Shown here piece after piece: positions 1 to 8,700 of a stretch of 64,000 nucleotides of DNA. Each line of letters opens with the position of its first letter. Position 1 is the stretch's first letter. Source of the stretch: JAAYFT01 sp036562765 (GTDB lineage: Bacteria > Bacillota > Clostridia > Tissierellales > Tissierellaceae). The stretch covers positions 1 to 64,000 of the forward strand of contig DATCJO010000184.1 of the NCBI GenBank assembly GCA_036562765.1, given 5' to 3'. The notes under the pieces were generated by a model. It was not told the DNA's origin. It saw only the letters and a list, made by a program, of their open reading frames with translations, and did no database searches. A program made the translations under genes and the position numbers.

Positions 1-116
1 TTTCCCACTCCGAAAGGGAGGTAAGACTCCAGGGAGACTACCTGGTAGATAGGTCCCAGGTGTAAGTGTAGAAATACACTTAGCTAAGGGATACTAATAA
101 GTCGAGGTCTTGACCT
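1..116 (+). rRNA. 23S ribosomal RNA, 3' end (partial)
   Basis: The window opens inside a 23S rRNA gene. The terminal part is recognisable from the conserved ending around 90-116 (ACTAATAAGTCGAGG...TTGACC). The rest of the rrn operon, including 16S, lies before position 1. The end is placed at about 116 by similarity to known 23S termini and may be off by a few bases. The 5S gene follows after about 25 bases, with no tRNA between. Confidence 0.93.
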
Positions 117-141
117 AAGAAGGTATTGCTTATATAGTTAG

Positions 142-257
142 TCTGGTGACGATAGCGAGATGGAGACACCCGTACCCATACCGAACACGGAAGTTAAGCA
201 TCTCAGCGGCGATGGTACTAGGGTGGAGACGCCCTGGGAGAGTAGCACGTTGCCAGA
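142..257 (+). rRNA. 5S ribosomal RNA
   Basis: About 116 nt. The ends are complementary (TCTGG.../...CCAGA), and the internal consensus ACCCGTACCCATACCGAACACGG is visible around 167-190, as is the loop region GGTACTAGGGTGGAGACGCC further on. It is the last gene of the rrn operon and is followed directly by a strong terminator. No tRNA genes follow. Confidence 0.97.
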
Positions 258-267
258 CATTTTAATA

Positions 268-306
268 TAAAAAGTTCTACTACGTAGGTCGTAGTAGAAC
301 TTTTTT
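268..306 (+). terminator. rrn operon terminator
   Basis: A perfect hairpin (AAAGTTCTACTACG, short loop, CGTAGTAGAACTTT) ends in a run of six T, 10 bases after 5S. It is a typical Rho-independent terminator for the rRNA operon. Confidence 0.93.
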
Positions 307-310
307 ATAT

Positions 311-412
311 GGATTAAAGTACAATGTGCCAGTTGAACAACTGGATTTCAAGCCAAGGACAAAAGAAGAATTAATGAAATTTTTTGAATTACAGCAAGCT
401 GATGATAAATAA
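311..412 (+). pseudogene. 33-codon C-terminal gene remnant behind the rRNA operon
   Basis: The frame starting at 311 is open for 33 codons to a TAA at 410-412 and has ordinary coding composition (a lysine- and glutamate-rich tail ending ELQQADDK). It has no start codon and no ribosome binding site, because it begins right at the rrn terminator. A terminator follows at 427-465. I read this as the tail of a gene whose front was lost, for example by recombination between rrn operons. The parent family is not recognised. Confidence 0.45.
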
Positions 413-426
413 TAGGAATTATACTC

Positions 427-465
427 AAGAAGGCTCAAAATTTTGGTAATACTGGGCCTTCTTTT
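427..465 (+). terminator. terminator behind the gene remnant
   Basis: Stem AAGAAGGC/GCCTTCTT (extendable with a G-U pair) with a loop of about 15-21 nt and a T-rich 3' side. It sits 15 bases after the remnant's stop codon, where the terminator of the lost gene would be expected. Confidence 0.6.
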
Positions 466-470
466 ATTTA

Positions 471-499
471 TTGTAATAATAGTTTTCATATTATATAAT
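471..499 (+). promoter_or_regulatory. putative sigma-A promoter for the DUF4015 lipoprotein gene
   Basis: TTGTAA (471-476), 17-base spacer, TATAAT (494-499). A second TATAAT follows at 503-508. It lies 52 bases before the ATG at 551. Read from sequence only. Confidence 0.5.
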
Positions 500-550
500 G
501 AATATAATGTAATTATCGATAAAAAATGACATTATGTGAGGGGGAACAAA

Positions 551-1750
551 ATGAAGAAAAAAATAAAAGTTCTAGGAATTGTATTTCTAATTGTAACATT
601 ATTAGCAGCTTGTAGTAAAAATAATAATCCAGATATGATTGCATTAGAAGAAAATAATGAAGAAAGGGAATCGCCTAAAATTATTACAGAGCTGGACTAC
701 TTAAAACAACCCCCTACCAACTGGGCGTCATATAAGGAAACAGTGCCTGTTAAGGGAATATACATGACTGGAAACACATTGGGACTTAAGAGTAGGTTCA
801 ATGAGCTAATTGATTTAATTGATAGGACAGAGTTAAATGCAGTTGTTATTGATGTAAAAGATGATTATGGTACTCTTACATATTCATCAAATATTCCAAT
901 GGTTAAGGAGTTGGGAGCAGATAATACAGTTAAGGATAAAGATTTTGTCCAAACAATGAACATACTTGCAGAAAAAAATATTTATCCTATTGCCAGGATT
1001 GTAACGTTTAAGGACAGAACTGCAGCTACTAAAAGGCCAGATTTAGCTATAAAATCAAAAGATGGAAGTATTTGGAGAGATAATAAGGGTGATGCATGGC
1101 TTAATCCGTATAATAGGGAATCATGGGAATATCCAATACAGATAGCAGAAGAAGCTGCATTGATGGGATTTAAAGAAATACAGTTTGATTACGTGAGATT
1201 TCCTACTGACGGGAAAAGAAGCCTAATAGATTATGGCGAAAGTGCTAGTATACCTATGCAGGATACAATAGCTGAGTTTTTAAAATATGCTAGACAAAGA
1301 TTGGAACCCTATGGAGTATATGTATCAGCAGATATTTTTGGATTAGTTACGACAGTTGAAGATGACATGGGGCTTGGACAACATCTTGAAACTTTAGCTA
1401 CTGCAGTAGATTTCTTATGCCCTATGGTTTATCCATCCCACTATGCTTTAGGTACATACGGGGTAAAATATCCAGATTCTAATCCGTATACAATAGTCAA
1501 CACCAGTTTGACTGTAGCAAAGGAAAGGATTAGTAAATTGGAGACAGACGAGAAAAAAGCCAAAATTCGACCATGGCTTCAAGATTTTTCTGCTACATGG
1601 CTGAAAAAAGAGTATGGTCCATATTATACCCCTTATGGTCCTGAACAAATAAGAGCACAGAAAAAGGCTACTTATGATGCAGGTTTAGACCAATGGATAT
1701 TGTGGAATGCTGGCAACAAATATACTGAAGGAGGATTGGATAAAGAGTAA
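551..1750 (+). CDS. DUF4015 family putative glycoside hydrolase lipoprotein
   Basis: A membrane-anchored extracellular protein of about 399 residues. The N-terminus is a lipoprotein signal (MKKKIKVLGIV, then lipobox LLAAC), so Cys is lipidated after cleavage. The remaining ~330 residues match the Pfam putative glycosyl hydrolase family DUF4015, a TIM-barrel type related to GH13-like enzymes. Typical stretches are VPVKGIYMTG, VVIDVKDDYG, the strand FDYVRFPTDG and the WLQDFSATW region. I chose ATG 551, preceded by GAGGGGG, over the GTG at 536. The stop overlaps the start of the next gene (TAATG), so the two are probably translationally coupled. The real substrate is unknown for the family. The lipoprotein and family calls are firm; enzymatic activity is inference. 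Confidence 0.88.
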   Translation: MKKKIKVLGIVFLIVTLLAACSKNNNPDMIALEENNEERESPKIITELDYLKQPPTNWASYKETVPVKGIYMTGNTLGLKSRFNELIDLIDRTELNAVVIDVKDDYGTLTYSSNIPMVKELGADNTVKDKDFVQTMNILAEKNIYPIARIVTFKDRTAATKRPDLAIKSKDGSIWRDNKGDAWLNPYNRESWEYPIQIAEEAALMGFKEIQFDYVRFPTDGKRSLIDYGESASIPMQDTIAEFLKYARQRLEPYGVYVSADIFGLVTTVEDDMGLGQHLETLATAVDFLCPMVYPSHYALGTYGVKYPDSNPYTIVNTSLTVAKERISKLETDEKKAKIRPWLQDFSATWLKKEYGPYYTPYGPEQIRAQKKATYDAGLDQWILWNAGNKYTEGGLDKE

Positions 1751-2619
1751 TGAGATATGAGGGGACTTTATATAGGCCACCTAGTGAAGCATATAGTTTG
1801 ATAGTTCAAGCAACCATAGGATGTAGTCACAATAAATGTTCTTTTTGCTCAATGTATAAAGATAAGAAATTCAGGATTAGAAATACAGATGAAATTATAG
1901 AGGATTTTAAAATTGGAAGAGAGAGATTTAATTATGTTGAAAGGGTTTTCCTTGCTGATGGCGATGCTCTCATTATTAAAACCTCTGAACTAAAAAAGAT
2001 CTTAACTTCCATAAAGGAAATTTTTCCTGAATGCAAAAGGGTAGGAATATATGGTTCACCAAAATCAATATTGTTAAAGAGCATAGATGAGCTGAAAGAA
2101 TTAGAAGCTTTGGGGCTTGGAATAGTATATTTAGGAGTAGAATCAGGTTCCGATAAGATATTAAGGATGATAAATAAAGGCGTTACAAGGGATGAAATGA
2201 TTGAAGCAGGAAAAAGAATAGTAGAATCTGGTATTAAGCTATCTGTTACTATTATTTCAGGTTTAGGGGGAAAAGAATATTCTTTGGAACATGCCAGAGA
2301 AACTGCTGAGGTTATAAATGAAATTAATCCACATTATCTAGGCTTACTTACTTTAATAGTTGAAGATGGGACACCATTATATGATGATGTTAAAAGTGGG
2401 AAGTTTAAATTGCTTAGCCCAAGTGAAATCTTAAATGAAACTAGAGAACTGGTTAAGAATTTAGATGTAGATAACTGCGTATTTAGATCTAACCATGCTT
2501 CAAACTATGTACCTTTAAGAGGTACATTACCTCAAGATAAAGAGATAATTTTAATGCAGATTGAAGAAGGGCTGAAAATTTCAAATTTAGAAGAAATGGA
2601 TAGGTATAGAAGGTTATAA
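1750..2619 (+). CDS. radical SAM protein (COG1032/Elp3-like core)
   Basis: A 289-residue radical SAM enzyme. The iron-sulfur cluster motif is C25-x4-C30-x2-C33 (CSHNKCSFC), rather than the common CX3CX2C. It is followed by typical barrel elements: FLADGDAL (SAM-binding strand 2), the GLGIVYLGVESGSD segment and an IISGLGG motif. No B12-binding or TRAM domain is present, so this is a stand-alone core. Its start overlaps the stop of the upstream lipoprotein gene, and a strong terminator follows. The reaction cannot be told from sequence. Related proteins are usually annotated simply as radical SAM, so I give no gene symbol. Confidence 0.9.
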   Translation: MRYEGTLYRPPSEAYSLIVQATIGCSHNKCSFCSMYKDKKFRIRNTDEIIEDFKIGRERFNYVERVFLADGDALIIKTSELKKILTSIKEIFPECKRVGIYGSPKSILLKSIDELKELEALGLGIVYLGVESGSDKILRMINKGVTRDEMIEAGKRIVESGIKLSVTIISGLGGKEYSLEHARETAEVINEINPHYLGLLTLIVEDGTPLYDDVKSGKFKLLSPSEILNETRELVKNLDVDNCVFRSNHASNYVPLRGTLPQDKEIILMQIEEGLKISNLEEMDRYRRL

Positions 2620-2637
2620 CAAATTGCTTTTAATTCA

Positions 2638-2680
2638 TAAGCCACGGAATTCATAATTGAATTTCGTGGCTTATTTTTTT
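2638..2680 (+). terminator. terminator of the lipoprotein/radical SAM operon
   Basis: A near-perfect stem TAAGCCACG.../...CGTGGCTTA with an AATTC/GAATT extension, followed by seven T, 18 bases after the radical SAM stop codon. Confidence 0.92.
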
Positions 2681-3110
2681 GTTCTATTAAGAAAGAGGAC
2701 AACATATATTAACTATAGATTTCAGAGAACCTCAACTTTTACATTAACGTAATTTGATGAATTAGGGCGGATAAAAGGCATATATAAGATTAATCAAAAA
2801 AAATTTCCCTAAAAAATAAGATATATATTTATGTTTTGACAATTGTTTTGTAATTTTTTAGGTCAAATGAGAACTTAAAAAATATATTAATTAATTTTAG
2901 TTTAACGATTTAAACTGCTATATATCTAAAACAGACAAATGCCAGACAGAGAACGACATCTAGAATAAATCTGTCGGAATTAATTTGTAGACTTGGATTT
3001 AGGATTTTGATAATTATTTATTAAAGTAAATTGAACCTCTCTAGAAGAGGGCATTTAAAGTTAAGTTAAAGTAGCAGTTTAAACCATTTTAATTTGCTTT
3101 CTGAAAAAAC
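2681..3110. other. 430-bp A+T-rich gene-free stretch before the surface cluster
   Basis: There is no ORF of credible length or codon use on either strand. I searched it for riboswitch cores (c-di-GMP I and II, T-box, SAM, lysine) and saw none. A weak hairpin CCTCT/AGAGG lies at 3036-3050. The promoter for the surface cluster presumably lies here, but no convincing -35/-10 pair could be picked. Confidence 0.5.
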
Positions 3111-3126
3111 AAGGAGGTGAATACAA

Positions 3127-3987
3127 ATGATGAGAAAAAGGCTTAAAAAATTGTTTGGACTGATGATATCTATTCTCATAATTTTGTCAATAATCCCTAT
3201 AGAATCTTATGCAGTTAGCGACATATCAAATCACTGGGCAAAAAATGTAATTGAGAGTTGGGTAGAGAGAGGATTAGCAAAAGGTTATCCTGATGGCACA
3301 TTTAAGCCTAATAACCTTATTTCCAGAGCTGAGTTTATAAGCTTAGTGAATAATGCCTTTGGATTTACTGAAGAAGCAGAAATAAGCTTTAATGATGTTC
3401 ATGAAGCAGAATGGTATGTAGTTCCTATTAAAAGAGCAGTTGCAGCAGGTTATATAAGTGGCTACCCAGATGGGACCATTAAGCCAGATGCCCCAATTAC
3501 TAGGCAAGAAGTTGCAGTTATAATTGCGAAAATAATGAAGTTAAACTTAAATGAAGAGGCAGCGGAAATATTTAAGGATAAGGATAAGTTAAATTGGAGC
3601 AAAGGATATGTTGGTGCAGTAGTTGCTGCAAAATATATGGTTGGATATCCTGATGGAAATTTTAATCCTTTAAACAACATTACCCGTGGTGAAGCCATAT
3701 ATGCTCTAAATAATGTTATTGAGGGTACACAAGATGTGGCTGAAGTACAAGCGGTAGCAAAACAGGACTTTTTAGGGATTACATATATAAGAGTAAAGTG
3801 GAATCAGGGAATCAAACCAACTGTAGTAAAGGCAAATGGCCAAGAACTTATTTATGATAGCAGTGATGGAGAATGGAAAGGTACAGCTTTGGACTTGCAT
3901 ATTGGTGATGATGTAGAGATTGTTTCTGTAATAAATGGCATTGAAAAGAAAATGGTTATTAAGGTTAAAGATATCCTAGACAACTAG
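3127..3987 (+). CDS. secreted protein with three SLH (S-layer homology) domains
   Basis: A 286-residue exported protein. It has a signal peptide (residues 1-30, MMRKRLKKLFG...ESYAV) and three consecutive SLH domains at roughly 31-80, 90-140 and 150-200. Each carries the ITRAE/GYPDGTFKP-type signature (GYPDGTFKP, GYPDGTIKP, GYPDGNFNP). SLH triplets bind pyruvylated secondary cell-wall polymers and tether proteins to the cell wall. The last ~75 residues form a small unrecognised beta-rich domain. A strong AAGGAGGTG sits 8 bases before ATG 3127; ATG 3130 is an alternative. It is the first gene of the surface cluster and the only one with visible wall-anchoring domains, so it may act as an anchor or spacer for the cluster. 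That role is inference. Confidence 0.92.
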   Translation: MMRKRLKKLFGLMISILIILSIIPIESYAVSDISNHWAKNVIESWVERGLAKGYPDGTFKPNNLISRAEFISLVNNAFGFTEEAEISFNDVHEAEWYVVPIKRAVAAGYISGYPDGTIKPDAPITRQEVAVIIAKIMKLNLNEEAAEIFKDKDKLNWSKGYVGAVVAAKYMVGYPDGNFNPLNNITRGEAIYALNNVIEGTQDVAEVQAVAKQDFLGITYIRVKWNQGIKPTVVKANGQELIYDSSDGEWKGTALDLHIGDDVEIVSVINGIEKKMVIKVKDILDN

Positions 3988-3992
3988 GATAT
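3971..3992 (+). repeat. intercistronic hairpin, SLH gene / Ig-like gene
   Basis: A perfect 9-bp inverted repeat (ATATCCTAG/CTAGGATAT) with loop ACAA straddles the stop codon of the SLH gene. It is followed by TTAATAAA rather than a T run, so it is more likely an mRNA-stabilising or processing element than a terminator. Confidence 0.6.
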
Positions 3993-4020
3993 TTAATAAA
4001 CAAATATAGGAGGGAAAAAC

Positions 4021-5634
4021 ATGAAAAGAAAATACATTAAAAAAACATTATCTTTGTTATTAGCGCTTCTATTGATATTTCCAGTAATAAGCCTAGCTGC
4101 AGAATCAACAATTATTAGCAAGATTTATTTTGAAGATGAAGAAGGGAATATGGTATTGGTCGATTATGAAGCAGCCATCAATCAAGCCTTAGAAGGGGAT
4201 AGTGCACTATACAATGCCATAAGATATTATGTTGGAATAGCTGAGCTCAAGGGTAAAGCTATATTTCTTGAAACAAATTCAGGAAAGATTTTAGATTATA
4301 AGCTAGCGTTGCTAGACAACTTATTTAGGCTCGAAGACATCATTGATGATGAAAGATATGAAGTAGATCATGAAATTGAGTACACCCATGAGCTAAAGAT
4401 TGTAGATGGAGAGCCAGGTATAGTTCCTAAGATTGTTCATACAAACTATGTAGTAAGCATAACAGGACCAGAAGAATTAGAATTAGGCAAGACAGATAAT
4501 TTTGATATAAGAATTTATGGAGATGCTAGTGGCAATGTAAGTTACAGGGCAAGATATGAATATGAAATAAGCGGTGGAGAAGGAACTTTAGAATACTTTG
4601 ATGGCAACGACTGGAGAAGAATACCTCTTAGCGGAAACTTTGAAGCATTTTCATTAACTCCAAACTGGGATGAAACAGTAAGATTTAGATTCACACCAAA
4701 CAGCTTAGGAGAGCATGAAATTGAATTTTATTTAGTAGATATAGATGAAGACAGAACTCTAGCAGAAGATAAGCATCAATTTACAGTTATTTACAGAGAT
4801 GTACAGTTACCAGAATTAGTTTCCATTACTCCAGTTGAAGGAATAGAAGTTGAATTTGGTACACCATTGGAAGTAGCTATAAATAGACTACCAAAGACTA
4901 CAACAATTTTAGATAGCAAAGGAATAACCCATACTGTTAACTTGACATGGTCTATAGATAACTATGATGGAAATATGCCAGGCATCTATACAGCTACAGG
5001 TAGTTTTGACTTGCCACCAGGAGTTATTAATCCAAGGGGCTTGGAGTTAAAAGTTGTAACTACAGTAAGAGTATTGGAACAAACTATAGATTTACCAGAT
5101 GTAATAGAAGAAATAATCATCTGGAACAGTGAGATTACAAACAAGACTTATGCAAATATTGAAATCAAAGAGGAGTATGTAAATGTAGTGATAGCTGTTT
5201 ATGTAGATGATTTTTTAGCCTTTCAAATGGTAGATAAGCCTTCACAATGGAGAATTGAAGTTGAAGAAGGAACAACTGTAGAAGATTTAATCGGAAGAAT
5301 TAGAGTAGAATTAGAAGGACAAGAAGATCCTCAAGATGAACCTAGTATAATTGCGGTATTTCATCCACATTTCTTGTTGCCTAAGTTTGGATATATTTCA
5401 GTTGAAGTAGAAAATGTGCCAGGTGCTGCTAAATTCTGCGTAGTATATCATTTATCCGATAATGAAGATGGCAGTCAAAATATAGTGGAAACTAGCATAG
5501 TTAACATAGAGGAACAAGCTGGGCTTTTATTCTATGATCCAAATCAATATGACACAATAGACATTAAGATTTTTGATAATGACGAAAATCTACTACACAT
5601 ATTTGTAGATGTAGTGCCAATAATTCAAGGATAA
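4021..5634 (+). CDS. large secreted protein with a bacterial Ig-like (Big_4-type) domain
   Basis: A 537-residue exported protein with a clear signal peptide (MKRKYIKKTLSLLLALLLIF..SLAA). Function not recognised. Residues about 265-355 look like a bacterial Ig-like group 4 domain: a VEFGTPLEVA start, LTWSIDNYDGNMPGIYTATG core, and a VTTVRVLE end. The flanking regions are acidic and beta-rich, with a segment around 150-255 resembling another Ig fold. The C-terminal third is unassigned. There are no catalytic motifs and no anchoring domain. AGGAGGG lies 7-10 bases before ATG 4021. It sits between the SLH protein and two S8 proteases, so it probably belongs to the same cell-surface assembly as adaptor, substrate or spacer. 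Which of these is unknown. Confidence 0.8.
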   Translation: MKRKYIKKTLSLLLALLLIFPVISLAAESTIISKIYFEDEEGNMVLVDYEAAINQALEGDSALYNAIRYYVGIAELKGKAIFLETNSGKILDYKLALLDNLFRLEDIIDDERYEVDHEIEYTHELKIVDGEPGIVPKIVHTNYVVSITGPEELELGKTDNFDIRIYGDASGNVSYRARYEYEISGGEGTLEYFDGNDWRRIPLSGNFEAFSLTPNWDETVRFRFTPNSLGEHEIEFYLVDIDEDRTLAEDKHQFTVIYRDVQLPELVSITPVEGIEVEFGTPLEVAINRLPKTTTILDSKGITHTVNLTWSIDNYDGNMPGIYTATGSFDLPPGVINPRGLELKVVTTVRVLEQTIDLPDVIEEIIIWNSEITNKTYANIEIKEEYVNVVIAVYVDDFLAFQMVDKPSQWRIEVEEGTTVEDLIGRIRVELEGQEDPQDEPSIIAVFHPHFLLPKFGYISVEVENVPGAAKFCVVYHLSDNEDGSQNIVETSIVNIEEQAGLLFYDPNQYDTIDIKIFDNDENLLHIFVDVVPIIQG

Positions 5635-5668
5635 AGACATAAAAGATTACAGAATAGCACAGAAAATC

Positions 5669-5706
5669 GCAACATATCCTATAGAGAATTCTATAGGATA
5701 TGTTGC
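5669..5706 (+). repeat. perfect 16-bp intercistronic hairpin
   Basis: GCAACATATCCTATAG, a six-base loop AGAATT, then the exact reverse complement CTATAGGATATGTTGC. No T run follows (TGATTATAAA), and the next gene's ribosome binding site begins 20 bases later. It is therefore a stable mRNA element between the Ig-like gene and the first protease, not a clear terminator. Confidence 0.75.
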
Positions 5707-5741
5707 TGATTATAAAAAAAGTAATTGAGGAGGGGGATAAC

Positions 5742-8700
5742 ATGAAACTTAAAAGAGTATTGGCCTTATTGCTGGTACTAGCATTGGTTTTACCTGTTCC
5801 ATCCTTTGCAGAAACTAGCAATAAGGTAAGCTTATCAAAGGAAAGCATATATGAAAAAGTTGCTGAAATATTTAAGCCACAATTAGAAGCTAGCAGAGTA
5901 AAACTAGAAAAAGATTTAGAGGAAATCTACAATGACGAAGATGAAGTAAGAATTATAGTAGAAATGAAATCTAAACCAAGTATAGTATACGCAACTGAAA
6001 GAAACATAAGCTATGAAAAGATGTCCCAAACATTGGTTAACGAAATTGAAAAGAAAATAGTTGCTGAACAAGAAGAAGTCAAGAAGCAAATATTATCCAG
6101 AAATGTAGATATGAAATTTATAAACAGTTTCAGGACAGTATTCAATGGGTTCAGCGGTCTAGTAAAGTTTAAAGATATTAAGGTTATTGAAAGCCTACCA
6201 CAAGTAAATAAGGTATATATAGCCAATGAATATGAACGACCTGAAATAAAGCCAGAAATGGATACTTCTAAAGACATGGTAGGAGCTTTACCAACCTGGG
6301 ATTTAGGATATAAAGGGGAAGGAACTGTAGTAGCTATTATAGATAGTGGTATTGACCCATACCACAGAGACATGGTACTTAGTGAAGGTACTGTTCCAAA
6401 GCTCACTCGCGATTCATTAAAAGGTAAGGATTTATTAGGTAGATATTATACTCCAAAGATTCCTTATGGATACAACTACTATGATATGAACCATAACATA
6501 ATAGACATGGGACCAGGCACATCAATGCACGGTATGCATGTAGCTGGTATAGTTGGTGCAAATGGAGATCCTGAAAATGGTGGGATTAAAGGGGTAGCTC
6601 CAGAAGCTCAACTTTTGGCAATGAAGGTATTCTCCAACGATCCTTTCTATTCAACAACATTCAGCGATATTTACCTAATTGCAATTGACGAAGCAGTAAG
6701 GCTTGGTGCAGATGTAATAAATATGAGTTTAGGCTCAACAGCAGGATTTTATATTGAAGATTCAGCAGAAAATAAAGCTATAACCAATGCTACTAATAAT
6801 GGTATTGTATGCGTTGTTTCAGCGGGAAACTCAGGTCAAATGACTTATGGGTGGACTTCAACAAATTATGGATATCCATTGAAAGAAAATCCTGATATTG
6901 GAGTTGTAGGTTCTCCAGGTTTAAATAAAGATACTATCCAAGTAGCATCTATTGAAAATACTCATAAGAAAGTTAATGCATTGGCTTATGAAAAAGATGG
7001 CGAAATATTCAAGATACCAATGGCTATTGCAGGTAATATAGACCCAACTGAAGTATTTGACGGGCCTCAAGAATTCGTAGACTGTGGAGATGGAAGCCCA
7101 GAATATCTAACTGAGGTAGCTGGTAAAATTGCACTAGTTATTAGAGGTGGTAATACAGCACCATTTGTAGACAAGATACTTAATGCACAAAATGCTGGAG
7201 CCATAGGTATCATTGTATACAATCATGAAGCAGGTGGAGAAGAACTAATAAATATGGCAACTCCAGACATACAAACAATACCAGCTGTATTTATAGGACA
7301 CAGAGGTGGAATGGAATTACTTCAATTAGAAGATAAGAAGGTTGAATTCTTAGATGAATTAATTTCAATACCAAAGGCTGATGCTGGTAGAATGTCAGAA
7401 TTTACATCTTGGGGTACTACTCCTTCACTAGAAATCAAGCCAGAAATAACTGCTCCTGGCGGGGAAATCTATTCAACATTAAATGATAATAAGTATGGAA
7501 CATACAGCGGTACTTCTATGGCAGCACCACATGTATCAGGCGGTGCAGCATTAGTTATGGAATACATTAAAAAACACGAAATCTATGGCAATTTAAGTCT
7601 AGGAGAACAAGCTAGGCTTGCAAAGGTATTGCTAATGAATACAGCAAATGTTGTTTATGACGAATACGATGTAGAATATTCTCCTAGAAGGCAAGGCGCA
7701 GGGTTAATGAACCTTTACGGTGCTGTTTCTACACCAGTAAGGCTTGTAGATGCAAGAACAAATGAAGCAAAAGTTGAATTAAAGGATTTTGAAGATACAG
7801 AATTTACAATAAGGCTAAAAGCCATAAATGACTCAGATACTGATTTGGTTTATGACGTTGATGTATCTGTATTAACAGATTACATCTATGCAGGATTGAA
7901 CCTATTAGTTTCAGATTACATCTACGGTGCTGAAATAACCAAACCAGATTCAATAATTATTCCAGCAAATGGAGAATGTGAATTTGAAATTACTGTAGAT
8001 ATTGGAGATGATCCAAATATTTACAGAAACATGTTCGTAGAAGGATTTGTAACTTTGGTTGATCCTAATAACATAAATCCAGACTTGTCAATTCCTTATG
8101 TTGGATTCTATGGAGACTGGGGAGAACCAAAGATATTAGATGGAATGAGGTTCATAGACCCAGCAGGTGCATCATATTATCAATTATCAGGTATGATTTG
8201 CTGGGATGCTGAAGGCAACGGGTACTATTATACATCACCTCATATATTCATGAATCCTGGTACTGTACCTGGATACATTGAAGGAACAGGAAATATAATG
8301 CCATACTTATCATTCATGAGAAACGCTGAATGGGTTGAATACAACATACTTGATGAAGAAGGCAATTTATTGAGGACCATATATAGAGAACAATTTAGGA
8401 GAAAGAACTATTACAATGGTGGAAGAAGTTCACCAGTTAGCATGATTTTAAATGCTGAATGGGATGGAACTGTAAATGGCAAGGTTGTACCCGATGGAAA
8501 CTACTTCTATGAAATAGCAGCTAAAATCCATTATGAAGGGGCAGAAGTTCAATCTAAGAGGATACCAATAACTATTGATACAAAAGGACCTGAAATAACA
8601 GATATATCATTTAATCCAACAACATTGAAGCTTACATGGAATTCATACGATGAAGGCGCAGGAATATTGGGCTTTATCTTTGCAATTGATGGAGAAGAAA

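Noticed and set aside
280..489. 69-codon open frame on the minus strand behind 5S
   Set aside because: It runs through two terminators, has no ribosome binding site, and is complementary to the remnant on the + strand.
2700..3110. Possible riboswitch before the SLH/protease cluster
   Set aside because: No conserved core of c-di-GMP I/II, SAM, lysine or other known classes; only a weak 5-bp hairpin is visible.
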